This document shows, piece by piece, positions 50,667 to 59,283 of a stretch of DNA of 64,000 bases. The notes under the pieces are model-generated. The model did no database searches and had not been told where the DNA came from. It worked only from the letters and a program-made list of their open reading frames with translations. Origin of the DNA: Chitinophaga niabensis (lineage in GTDB: Bacteria; Bacteroidota; Bacteroidia; Chitinophagales; Chitinophagaceae); assembly GCF_039545795.1 (NCBI RefSeq), contig NZ_CP154260.1, positions 3,973,001-4,037,000 on the forward strand, in the 5' to 3' direction. Both the position numbers and the translations under genes were made by a program. The stretch's first letter is position 1; each line of letters begins with the position of its first letter.

Positions 50667-53600
50667 TTAGAAATTAAATTTCAGGTCCACACCATAGGTA
50701 GCATAAGGGAAAGATCCTCCCTGCTCAATACCCTGCGCATTGCCGGTAGTATTGGCTGCTTCAGGATCAATACCCCTGGGCGTATTTTTCATGATGGTCC
50801 AGAGGTTCCTTCCCACCACTGCTACTCTCGCGCCTCTGATGAATTTGTTGCGGAACCAGTTGGCATTTAAATTATACCCCATCACTACTTCACTCAGGCG
50901 GATATTGGAAGCATCAAAGAGGTTATTGCCCATGTCATTGTCCATATTCTGCCAATAGGCTTGCGGTGATTGCCAGGATTCGTTTGGTTTGAGGGCAATG
51001 TACCTTCCGTCTTTACCTATCACGGGGGCACCTTGTGCATTCAGCACAGGATTATAGCCCGGGTATTTAATTCCTTTTGGCCGGTTCTTATCCTGGTAGG
51101 CGTTGCCAAACAAACCAATACCATTCTGTTCATCTCCTGATTCACCTAAGATGAGACTACTGTAGTAAAAATCTTCCCGGCCCAGTAAACTCTGAATGGT
51201 ATTACCGGTAACATTTGCTTTGTGATTGGATACGGAATAAATATCACCTCCCCATTTCACTGTTACGAGGAAGCTGAGGTCAAATCCTTTATATCTGAAA
51301 GTATTGCCGATGGATCCTATCCAGTCCGGCCGGAAATTCCCGAGATAACCGTTGGGTTCAAAGTAAGGGCGGCCGGTAGAAGCATTGATCATCATTGTAT
51401 CACCGGAATAGTAAGCGGAGTTCCCTCTCAATACACCATAAGGTTTACCTACTTCTGCATTGGAGGTCATTACAAACCAGCTGCCTAAGGTGTAGCGGTT
51501 CACACCGGGTGTGAGGGATACAACCAGGTTCTTATTCGTAGACCAGTTGAGCAATACATCCCAGCTAAACTTTTTTGATTTGATGGGCGTGGCTTTGATA
51601 GATAATTCCACCCCGGTGTTCTGGATCTCTCCTGCATTCACGATCTCTTCCGTGAAACCTGTTTCGCGGGCTACCTGCGCGCGCATGATCTGGTCCACTG
51701 TATTCGATCTGTAAACAGAGGTAGAGATATTGATACGGTCAGCAAAGAAAGAGAGGTCCAGCCCTATTTCCCGGGAAGTGGTCTGTTCCGGTTTCAGGTT
51801 AGGGTTTTTACGCAGGTTCTCAAAATCCAGCCATGGGTTGCCGAGGAATAAACCGCCATAGGCAAACATGGATTGTAAGGAATAAGCACCTGCATCATTA
51901 CCCACCTTTGCCCAGGAAGCACGCAGTTTACCATAATTGATAATTTTCTGGTCTTCCGGCAGGAATTGTGTGAATACGAAACTGCCGCTTACCGAAGGGT
52001 AAAAGAAAGAGCGGTTATTTTCCGGCAAGGTGGAAGACCAGTCGTTACGACCGGTAATATCCACGAACAGGAAATCACGAAAACCTAAAGTGGTGGAACC
52101 GTAAACGGAATTTGTTTTATTACGCACCAGGTTTTCACTGGCTACAGGGTAGGCGTTGCTGTTAGAGATGCTGGGCATGTCGTGATTGAGGAGAGAAGAA
52201 ACAGCTTGCTGGCGGAATAACTGGTTCCCCTGCATGAAGTTGGTACCCAGGTTGGCATTCAGACTGAATTCCTTCCCCCACTTCTTTGTGTACATGAACA
52301 TGCCTTCCATATTCCAGTTCTGGTTCTGCTGTGTGAACTGTGAATAAGAACCTAGTTTGCTCTGACGGGAACCGGGTTCCCTGTATACAAAACCACTCCC
52401 AAAGGTGAGGTCTGTAGAGATCTGCCCCCGGAACTTCAATCCTTCCATGATATCTACGGTGAGGGTCGTACCTCCTATGACACGGTGTTTGATATCTTCA
52501 TTCTCATTTTCATAGATGGCCCAATAGGGATTTTCATATCCGTCTCCCTGTGCACCATAAGAGAAAGCATTGCCGGCAGCATCTCTCCATGGGGTGAGTG
52601 CTTTTTCGTCAATACTGCGCAACATATAGATGTAGGCATTCATGGGGCTTTGGGCATCCATGTTACGGAATGTGCGGTTCTTTACTTTATCCAATGTGTA
52701 CAGCAAACGGGCATCCAGGTTTACTTTTTTACCGAGCCTGCGGCTGCTGCTGAGATTGAAGTTGTGTTTCTTCCGCATGTTCTGTTTTGCCAGTACATCG
52801 TTCCCATCCGTATAAGTATAGGAAGCGCGGAAGTTTGAACGTTCATCAGATTTACCCACAGATACATTGGTGATATTGGTAAAACTGCTTTGATACAGGT
52901 CCTTGATATTATTTGGCTGCGGATAAAATCCATGCGGTTTACCATCATATCCATTATAAGGCTGGCCTAACATGGGTGCCCCCCAGCTGCGGGTATTGGT
53001 TCCCATATTGATGGCATTTGTTCCGGGGATAATGCTATTGGTGTTCTGTACCGTGCGGAATGCATTTCCTTCTCCATACACATTCTGGTATGCAGGATAT
53101 TCGGAAATGGTGTACCACATCATGTTCTGGTTTACGCTTACGCCCAGGGAGCCATCTTCTTTACTCTTTCCTTTTTTGGTAGTGATAAGGATGGCACCGT
53201 TCGCTGCTTTGGAACCATAAAGCGCGGCAGCATTCGGACCTTTCAGCACTTCGATGTTGGCAATGTCGTCCGGGTTGAGGTCTGCGGCGCCGTTTCCATA
53301 GTCCAGGTTGTTACGGCCATCGCCCATGGAGTTGTCGATGGGTACACCATCTACTACCCAGAGGGGTTGGTTGTTACCGGTAATGGAATTGTCGCCACGG
53401 ATCACGATCCTTACGGAACCTGTTGGCTGGCCTGTGGTGGTTACCTGCATACCGGCAACTTTTCCGGCGAGCGCACTGGCAATGTTCACATCGCGGGCTT
53501 CCGTTAAACGTTCCGGATCGATGGACTGCTGTGAATAACCGATTGTTTTGCTTTGGCGGGATAAACCCAATGCCGAAACCACTTCCACATCTTTCAGTTT

Positions 53601-53912
53601 CACGGCATTCCGAAGGAGGGAAAAATTGAGGGTACCGCCGGTGGCGATAGATTCTTTGGAGAAGTATCCGGTGTAGCTGGCTACGAGGATACTTTTTGCA
53701 AGGTCAGGGACCTGGATCGTATACGATCCATCGTCTGAGGAAAGTACGCCGGTGCCGGTACCTTTAATGTACACTGCCGCACCCGGGAGTGGTTGATTGT
53801 TCTCGTCCATTACTTTTCCTTTCACGGTCGCTTTCTGGGCAAATGCGAATGCAGGAAACAGGAGGAACGATAAATAAATGGTAAGATTCCGGGATAAGGA
53901 TCTCTTTTTCAT
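50667..53912 (-). CDS. SusC/RagA family TonB-dependent transporter
   Basis: A 1081-residue transporter: signal region MKKRSLSRNLTIYLSFLLFP then AFAFAQ, CarboxypepD_reg domain (about 30-115, KGKVMDENNQPLPGAAVYIK), TonB box region KLKDVEVVSALG, plug (about 125-250, VIRGDNSITGNNQPLWVVDG and NIEVLKGPNAAALYGSKAAN) and barrel ending GVDLKFNF. Length and domain order are standard, in contrast to the split barrel at 16501. With SusD and the GH99-like lipoprotein it forms the core of a polysaccharide utilization locus. The upstream regulator ends 117 bp before it. Confidence 0.96.
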   Translation of the reverse strand: MKKRSLSRNLTIYLSFLLFPAFAFAQKATVKGKVMDENNQPLPGAAVYIKGTGTGVLSSDDGSYTIQVPDLAKSILVASYTGYFSKESIATGGTLNFSLLRNAVKLKDVEVVSALGLSRQSKTIGYSQQSIDPERLTEARDVNIASALAGKVAGMQVTTTGQPTGSVRIVIRGDNSITGNNQPLWVVDGVPIDNSMGDGRNNLDYGNGAADLNPDDIANIEVLKGPNAAALYGSKAANGAILITTKKGKSKEDGSLGVSVNQNMMWYTISEYPAYQNVYGEGNAFRTVQNTNSIIPGTNAINMGTNTRSWGAPMLGQPYNGYDGKPHGFYPQPNNIKDLYQSSFTNITNVSVGKSDERSNFRASYTYTDGNDVLAKQNMRKKHNFNLSSSRRLGKKVNLDARLLYTLDKVKNRTFRNMDAQSPMNAYIYMLRSIDEKALTPWRDAAGNAFSYGAQGDGYENPYWAIYENENEDIKHRVIGGTTLTVDIMEGLKFRGQISTDLTFGSGFVYREPGSRQSKLGSYSQFTQQNQNWNMEGMFMYTKKWGKEFSLNANLGTNFMQGNQLFRQQAVSSLLNHDMPSISNSNAYPVASENLVRNKTNSVYGSTTLGFRDFLFVDITGRNDWSSTLPENNRSFFYPSVSGSFVFTQFLPEDQKIINYGKLRASWAKVGNDAGAYSLQSMFAYGGLFLGNPWLDFENLRKNPNLKPEQTTSREIGLDLSFFADRINISTSVYRSNTVDQIMRAQVARETGFTEEIVNAGEIQNTGVELSIKATPIKSKKFSWDVLLNWSTNKNLVVSLTPGVNRYTLGSWFVMTSNAEVGKPYGVLRGNSAYYSGDTMMINASTGRPYFEPNGYLGNFRPDWIGSIGNTFRYKGFDLSFLVTVKWGGDIYSVSNHKANVTGNTIQSLLGREDFYYSSLILGESGDEQNGIGLFGNAYQDKNRPKGIKYPGYNPVLNAQGAPVIGKDGRYIALKPNESWQSPQAYWQNMDNDMGNNLFDASNIRLSEVVMGYNLNANWFRNKFIRGARVAVVGRNLWTIMKNTPRGIDPEAANTTGNAQGIEQGGSFPYATYGVDLKFNF

Positions 53913-54020
53913 CGTGGAAGCGTTTCGTGGAAAAATAGTATGCTGCAAAGTAACAGGCACGGGCTTAATAGGGGGTTTAATAAAGGATTAACCCCAAATT
54001 AATTTCCTGAATACTAACTA

Positions 54021-54034
54021 ATTAATGCATTAAT
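54021..54034. promoter_or_regulatory. Perfect 14-bp palindrome at the stop of the LamG-kelch regulator
   Basis: ATTAATGCATTAAT spans the stop codon of the gene ending at 54030 and lies about 110 bp upstream of the SusC start. It could be an operator of the SusC operon, or simply a coincidental AT-rich palindrome. Confidence 0.3.
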
Positions 54035-56510
54035 GAAGGATCTCATTAAAGCTTTGGGGGAAGTCTTCATCGTACATATGCCGATAGTCTTTGGCAAACT
54101 TTTCATAGGTATTCCTGGCAATGGAGTGACGGCCAAGGGCATTCAGGGTTTTACATTTCATCTGCAGGGCCTGCTCGTTGACCTGGTCAAAATTGAAGAT
54201 GGCATTTGCGATCTCGATCAGTAATTCTGCATCGGCGGGTGTGGTTAATGTAGAACCCGCATATATTAATACATCCAGCACTTTGCCGGAGATGTCTGAT
54301 TTAATATCATCCAGCCAGGTATATTCCGTCTGGTGAAGGAAGGCCCCCCTGCTAACGATCTGTAAAAGCTGGCGGATCTGGTCTTTGTTAATCCCTTCCC
54401 TGTTCCGGGCCAGTTCGTAAAAGATAGCGAGGTCTATATAGATCTCTTCCGGCGGATATTGGAATACCCATTTACCCGATTCCTTTTTAAAGGAACAGTT
54501 GCCCAGCTTTTCCAAAATGGTTTTGAGCTTGAGCATATTAACAGAACGGTTATTCTTTGCGGCCTTGTCTGATTTATCATTCCAGAGGATCTCGTTCAGG
54601 TTTTCCACGGAAATGCCATGGCCGTATTTTACGGAGTAGATCATTATTAACAGGAACAATTCCTTTAATAATGGTGTGAACTGCCGGGTGATATCCACTC
54701 CTTCTGCATCCGTTACACTAAAGTTGCCGAAGAGGAAAACAGAAGGACGTTCTTTGTGCTTCACTACTTTTTCCGGCTCAGGAAGTGTTGCTTTTACCCT
54801 TCTCTTCCTTTCTCTTTTTCTAAAAGAGAGCCAGAGTGCAAATGCCAGTAATAATAAACCCACGGGGTAATACCACCAGTTCACTTTGATCACCGCATGG
54901 GAACGGGTGGCAGGGATCAATGCATTGGGAGGGAAAGCGATGGTATAGATCTTTACATCAGTGGCTTTATTATCTTCTGTGAGTAAGGTAACGGCAATCA
55001 GTTTCTTACTGTTTGCGCAATAGTAGAGGTCTGCGTAAGAGCGGTTGTCTTTAAAAGCATAGGGGATGGTATCGCCCAGGGCCTGGTATTGGTTATTCTT
55101 CAGCGAGCCTCTGATCAATTGTAATCTTGAATCAAAACGGTCCTTAGGGTAATTGAGTGCATAATAGTGATCATCGATGATGATCATGGAATTCGCAAAC
55201 ACAAATGCGTCCTTCGGTGTGTCCAGGGTGAAGATCTTTTTGATGGTATGGGCTTTGGGATCAAAGCGCAGCAGGTCGTACAGGTATTTTGGATTGAGGA
55301 TCTGTTCGCCTGTGGTGCTTCCGTAACCACCTAATATATATACATCATCTCCCTTTGTGCCTAATGCAGCCAGGTATCTGGGTGTGTAGGGATCGCCCTT
55401 TACCTGTACGCTATCCCATTTATGGGAAATGAAGTTGTAGGTATGGATCTTGTTCTTGTAAGTGAGCTGGCCGTATCCGCCTAAAACATATAACCTGCCC
55501 GGTGCAGGGAAATAGAATTTATTGGCATGCCAGTATTCCGTTACATCTGCTGCGGGAAAAGGCTGCTCCCAGGTTTGCTGTTCTTCCCGGAATGGCGTGG
55601 CCCATTGTTTATCAAGATAAAAATTATAGAGCTGATGGGTTTCAGGGTGTATGAAAGACAAACTACCTCTCAACAGAAAATGTTCCGGTGAAAGGATGGC
55701 GGTTGTTTGCATAGTGCCGTTCTTTACCAGGAAACGATAAATGGAATCCTTTGCGGTGACTACTACTTCTTCCCGGGCAGCATCAAAAGCTACGGTGGCA
55801 TTTCCTTTTACGTTTTTATTATATACAGCCTGCCATTGTTGGTAGAGCGGAGTGATCCAGATGGGATTGGTGACATTCGCTTTTTTGTCCCGCAGGCTGT
55901 CAACAGAAACGTAACCTTTGGTTTCCCGCAGGGGCCAGAAATATTTAGTTTTCTGGTTGATAGCGATACTGATATTCCTGACCTGCATAGGTGGCAGGTC
56001 TGTAGATTTGAACTCCGGTTCATTACAGGCACCAAAAACAATGCGGAAACAATCATCTTTCAATTCCACTTTGGCTTTGCTGACCAGTTTACCATTCACA
56101 TGAAAAGAGATCTCCCCTTTGTTCACCCGTAATTTTAAACGGTGCCACTGGTCCGCCAGGCTGGCGCTGTCTGTTTTAAAGCCAATACCGGTCATGGATT
56201 CTCCGAAAACCACATTGAAACCACCCTCTCTTGGACTGTAAAGGAGGTCGATATTCTGGTGGCGGGCATTGATCAGCCGGAAAACATAGCCAAAATAGGC
56301 GGGATGTTCAGGAAGGAAAGAGAGGTCAAAAGCCAGTTCAAAATCTTCCCCCAGGCATTGGGGAGTTCCAGCGCCAAGGTCCAGTGAAGTCCTTTTTTCC
56401 TGCACTACTTCAAATGAAGAAAATATCAACCCATGGGATTGCGCAATTGAAGCTTTGACGAAAAGCAGGCTGAAAATAACTGGAAGAAGTCCTTTTACTA
56501 CAGATTTCAT
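54030..56510 (-). CDS. Membrane-spanning regulator: LamG-kelch sensor with SARP-like output
   Basis: An 826-residue protein: signal peptide MKSVVKGLLPVIFSLLFVKA, a LamG-like beta-sandwich (about 30-200, QWHRLKLRVNKGEISFHVNG), kelch/galactose-oxidase-type propeller repeats (about 280-500, GRLYVLGGYGQLTYKNKIHT; YILGGYGST), one membrane helix (about 543-562, WWYYPVGLLLLAFALWLSF), then a winged-helix (about 585-680, FLFGNFSVTDAEGVDITRQF) and a BTAD/TPR-like C-terminus. This is SARP-type output without a kinase, placed in the inner membrane under a periplasmic glycan sensor. It lies just upstream of the SusC operon, so it probably activates it. Unusual architecture. Confidence 0.82.
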   Translation of the reverse strand: MKSVVKGLLPVIFSLLFVKASIAQSHGLIFSSFEVVQEKRTSLDLGAGTPQCLGEDFELAFDLSFLPEHPAYFGYVFRLINARHQNIDLLYSPREGGFNVVFGESMTGIGFKTDSASLADQWHRLKLRVNKGEISFHVNGKLVSKAKVELKDDCFRIVFGACNEPEFKSTDLPPMQVRNISIAINQKTKYFWPLRETKGYVSVDSLRDKKANVTNPIWITPLYQQWQAVYNKNVKGNATVAFDAAREEVVVTAKDSIYRFLVKNGTMQTTAILSPEHFLLRGSLSFIHPETHQLYNFYLDKQWATPFREEQQTWEQPFPAADVTEYWHANKFYFPAPGRLYVLGGYGQLTYKNKIHTYNFISHKWDSVQVKGDPYTPRYLAALGTKGDDVYILGGYGSTTGEQILNPKYLYDLLRFDPKAHTIKKIFTLDTPKDAFVFANSMIIIDDHYYALNYPKDRFDSRLQLIRGSLKNNQYQALGDTIPYAFKDNRSYADLYYCANSKKLIAVTLLTEDNKATDVKIYTIAFPPNALIPATRSHAVIKVNWWYYPVGLLLLAFALWLSFRKRERKRRVKATLPEPEKVVKHKERPSVFLFGNFSVTDAEGVDITRQFTPLLKELFLLIMIYSVKYGHGISVENLNEILWNDKSDKAAKNNRSVNMLKLKTILEKLGNCSFKKESGKWVFQYPPEEIYIDLAIFYELARNREGINKDQIRQLLQIVSRGAFLHQTEYTWLDDIKSDISGKVLDVLIYAGSTLTTPADAELLIEIANAIFNFDQVNEQALQMKCKTLNALGRHSIARNTYEKFAKDYRHMYDEDFPQSFNEILH

Positions 56511-56669
56511 GACGTTGGAACAAAGTGCGGTGGGAACTTTGTTCAGTGGTTGATAATAGATTTTATGGCAGAAAGATAAATGTTTTTTTAATAATGGCAT
56601 AGATACATCTGAAACTAAACATTATTAATTATCTTTATGTAATAAACATTAGAAATCGTACCGCATCCT

Positions 56670-57086
56670 ATGAAGCCTCTTGTGTTAGCTGCGATTGTAG
56701 CTATATCCATTTTATTTGCTTTCCCGGCAAGAGGTCAGCTCGTTCCTGCAACTCAACCTAAAGACCAGGAAACGAAATACCTGATGAAAGAGGGTACCTA
56801 CCTGGGATTCCGGCAGGTGAACCTGAGCATGGGGGAAATAGGCTTTGAGGTAACCATCTCCAGTAACATCAAGGGAAAGGCAGCCCCTACCCTGGAATTC
56901 AGGATAGATAAACCCAAGGGGAAAAAGATAGGGTCCCTTAAGATCCCGGACACGGCAGATACCACTTTTAATATAAAATTAACCGGTCAGTTAAGGCATG
57001 CCATGGGGGTGCACGACCTCTTCCTGGTGGCCAAGGGTAGTGGGGAATTCAATATTTTCGGGTTTGCCTTCATACGGAATTACTGA
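56670..57086 (+). CDS. Secreted CBM6-type carbohydrate-binding protein
   Basis: A 138-residue protein with signal peptide MKPLVLAAIVAISILFAFPA and a single carbohydrate-binding domain of the CBM6 type: GEIGFEVTISSNIKGKAAP, LEFRIDKPKGKKIGSLKIPD and VHDLFLVAKGSGEFNIFGFA, the strand pattern of CBM6. It has no catalytic domain, so it is a stand-alone binder. It lies 77 bp before a GH43 gene; the two probably act on the same polysaccharide. It is divergent from the LamG-kelch regulator. Confidence 0.82.
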   Translation: MKPLVLAAIVAISILFAFPARGQLVPATQPKDQETKYLMKEGTYLGFRQVNLSMGEIGFEVTISSNIKGKAAPTLEFRIDKPKGKKIGSLKIPDTADTTFNIKLTGQLRHAMGVHDLFLVAKGSGEFNIFGFAFIRNY

Positions 57087-57162
57087 GCTCCGGGGCTAAT
57101 GCGGACATCAATTTTAGCAGAAGAGATTTACTGAATTGGCCTTATATTTCGGAAATTTTATC

Positions 57163-58131
57163 ATGATGAAGCGTATTTTCCTGTGGGCCATTTTAGCTGT
57201 TCTGACCTTTTCCGCCAACGCACAAAAAGCAGGCAATCCGGTTTTCCCGGGCTGGTATGCAGATCCTGAGGGTATTATATTCAATAAACAATACTGGATC
57301 TACCCTACTTTCTCTGCTCCTTATAATAAACAGGTGTTTTTTGACGCTTTTTCCTCTCCGGACCTGGTCAAATGGACGAAACACAGCCGCATCCTGGACA
57401 CCAGTGCCGTCAAATGGGCTAAACGGGCCATGTGGGCACCTTCTATCATAGAAAAAGACAAAAAATACTATCTCTTCTTTGGGGCCAACGATATCCAGAA
57501 GGATTCCGAATTGGGTGGTATAGGCGTTGCCGTAGCGGATAAACCACAGGGGCCTTATAAGGACCATCTGGGCAAACCCCTGATCGATAAATTCCATAAC
57601 AAAGCACAGCCCATTGACCAGTTTGTGTTCCATGATAAGGACGGGCAGTATTACCTGATCTATGGTGGCTGGCGGCATTGTAATATCGCAAAGTTGAACA
57701 AGGATTTCACCGGCTTTATTCCTTTTGAGGATGGCAGTGTATTTAAAGAGATCACACCTGATAAATATGTGGAAGGACCGTTTATGTTCATCAAAGACGG
57801 TAAATATTATTTCATGTGGTCAGAAGGAGGATGGACAGGCCCTGATTACAGTGTAGCCTATGCCATTGCTGATTCTCCGCTGGGCCCTTTCAAAAGGGTA
57901 GATAAGATCCTGCAGCAGGACTCTACCATCGCAAAAGGCGCGGGGCATCATTCCGTGATCCATGTTACCAAAAACAACAGTTGGTATATTGTATATCACA
58001 GGAGGCCTTTAACGGAAACGGGGGCTAATTCCAGGGAAACCTGTATAGAGAGGATGTATTTTGATGAACAGGGGTTCATCAAACCCGTGGTGATCACTAA
58101 AGAGGGAGTGGAGAGGAATCGTTTGAAATAG
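57163..58131 (+). CDS. Glycoside hydrolase family 43 enzyme
   Basis: A 322-residue secreted five-bladed propeller glycosidase (signal MMKRIFLWAILAVLTFSANA). The GH43 catalytic triad is visible: Asp34 (WYADPEG, general base), Asp152 (QPIDQFVF, pKa modulator) and Glu204 (KYVEGPFMF, general acid). GH43 enzymes are arabinofuranosidases or xylosidases on plant hemicellulose; exact specificity cannot be read. It follows the CBM6 gene by 77 bp and lies convergent to the small FecR-N-like gene (2 bp between stops). Confidence 0.93.
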   Translation: MMKRIFLWAILAVLTFSANAQKAGNPVFPGWYADPEGIIFNKQYWIYPTFSAPYNKQVFFDAFSSPDLVKWTKHSRILDTSAVKWAKRAMWAPSIIEKDKKYYLFFGANDIQKDSELGGIGVAVADKPQGPYKDHLGKPLIDKFHNKAQPIDQFVFHDKDGQYYLIYGGWRHCNIAKLNKDFTGFIPFEDGSVFKEITPDKYVEGPFMFIKDGKYYFMWSEGGWTGPDYSVAYAIADSPLGPFKRVDKILQQDSTIAKGAGHHSVIHVTKNNSWYIVYHRRPLTETGANSRETCIERMYFDEQGFIKPVVITKEGVERNRLK

Positions 58132-58133
58132 GT

Positions 58134-58379
58134 TTATCGTATATCCTTATGTGCTAACATAACCTGGTATTTGACGCTGATGTGTAAGGCGGCATCTGCC
58201 AGGTTCATTTTTTTCATCAGGTCCAGGATCTTTTCGTTGGGGTGATTCTGCACCTCCAGCAGCATAGCCCTTGCATCGCTATCGGATGCAAGTACCTGTT
58301 GTAAATCAACCTCTTCCGTTTCAGAAATCAAACCGTAATGCTTTCTAATGAGCAGGTCAAGTATTTCATTTTTGTCCAT
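58134..58379 (-). CDS. Small protein resembling the N-terminal sigma-binding domain of FecR
   Basis: An 81-residue soluble protein, MDKNEILDLLIRKHYGLISE then TEEVDLQQVLASDSDARAML, similar in pattern to the cytoplasmic sigma-binding segment that opens Bacteroidota FecR proteins (helical, acidic, no membrane segment). It lacks the membrane helix and FecR domain. It faces the orphan sigma factor gene across a 277-bp gap. It could be an independent mini anti-sigma factor or the remnant of a full FecR. The gap has an 8-bp inverted repeat ATTAACAT / ATGTTAAT. Confidence 0.6.
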   Translation of the reverse strand: MDKNEILDLLIRKHYGLISETEEVDLQQVLASDSDARAMLLEVQNHPNEKILDLMKKMNLADAALHISVKYQVMLAHKDIR

Positions 58380-58454
58380 ATGACCGGGGGTTATTCCAGA
58401 ATAAGATCGGTTTTAACAACCGCAGGGGGAATAATTTTTATAAAACAATGTTTG

Positions 58455-58487
58455 ATTAACATATCCCTGCCAGTTATACATGTTAAT
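58455..58487. promoter_or_regulatory. Inverted repeat between the orphan sigma gene and the FecR-N-like gene
   Basis: ATTAACAT (58455-58462) and ATGTTAAT (58480-58487), 17 nt apart, in the 277-bp divergent gap. AT-rich, so chance is not excluded. Confidence 0.28.
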
Positions 58488-58656
58488 GTTACACGTATAC
58501 CCATCGTTGTTAACCAGTCTTTAACAGCAAACAGCATCGTCATAAAGTGTATATTTTGTAATATAGCAGTAGTAAGAATGCAAAATCTACTTCTCTTTTT
58601 CTCCAGCTGTGCTTAACTCTCAAACCATTTAGTTTATTTCCGGCAACTGTTAGCAC

Positions 58657-59205
58657 ATGGACGACAATATTATTGTACAGGAACTGCATAAGAAAAACAT
58701 GGAGGCTTTTACCTGGATGTATGAGAAATACTACAAGGTACTCTGGGCACATGCAGACTATATTCTGAAAGACACTACCGAAGCTGAAGAAGCTGTACAG
58801 GATGTGTTTTGCAAACTTCTGGATTTTAAAGGATGGGGGCATGTAAAGAACCTTAAATCTTATCTGAACACTTCTCTGCGTAATTACTGTTTCAACCTGC
58901 TGGAGAAGAATAAAAAAACGAACGAAAAGCGCTTGAATTTTTCACGGGTGATGATCTCTGACACCTGGGAAACGCCTGACCTGCACGATGCGAGGCAGGT
59001 AGACAAAAAATTACAGAAACTATTATCCCTTCTAAGTCCGCAACGCCTCAGGGCTTTCCATCTCATTTACCAGGAAGGCATGACCTATGAAGAGGCCGCC
59101 CATTCCCTGGGTATCAGCAAGAACAGTATTAAAACTCACATCAAACTGGGCCTTCGTGTATTAAGGAACTTCGGGCCATTCATATTTGTTTTCTTTCTGA
59201 ATTAA
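58657..59205 (+). CDS. ECF RNA polymerase sigma factor without adjacent FecR gene
   Basis: A 182-residue ECF sigma factor: region 2 (about 10-85, YILKDTTEAEEAVQDVFCKL is the conserved helix) and region 4 (about 120-180, LSPQRLRAFHLIYQEGMTYE then EAAHSLGISKNSIKTHIKLG). The C-terminus ends with GPFIFVFFLN, a hydrophobic tail unlike the usual basic end, which might place it at the membrane. No FecR gene follows; only the small 81-residue FecR-N-like protein faces it. The regulon is unknown. Confidence 0.88.
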   Translation: MDDNIIVQELHKKNMEAFTWMYEKYYKVLWAHADYILKDTTEAEEAVQDVFCKLLDFKGWGHVKNLKSYLNTSLRNYCFNLLEKNKKTNEKRLNFSRVMISDTWETPDLHDARQVDKKLQKLLSLLSPQRLRAFHLIYQEGMTYEEAAHSLGISKNSIKTHIKLGLRVLRNFGPFIFVFFLN

Positions 59206-59283
59206 GATCACTGCATACATTGAAAGGATTGGCGAGTATTATCTTTCCTTCGGAATCGGTAACAATAATTCCCAGCGTTTCAT

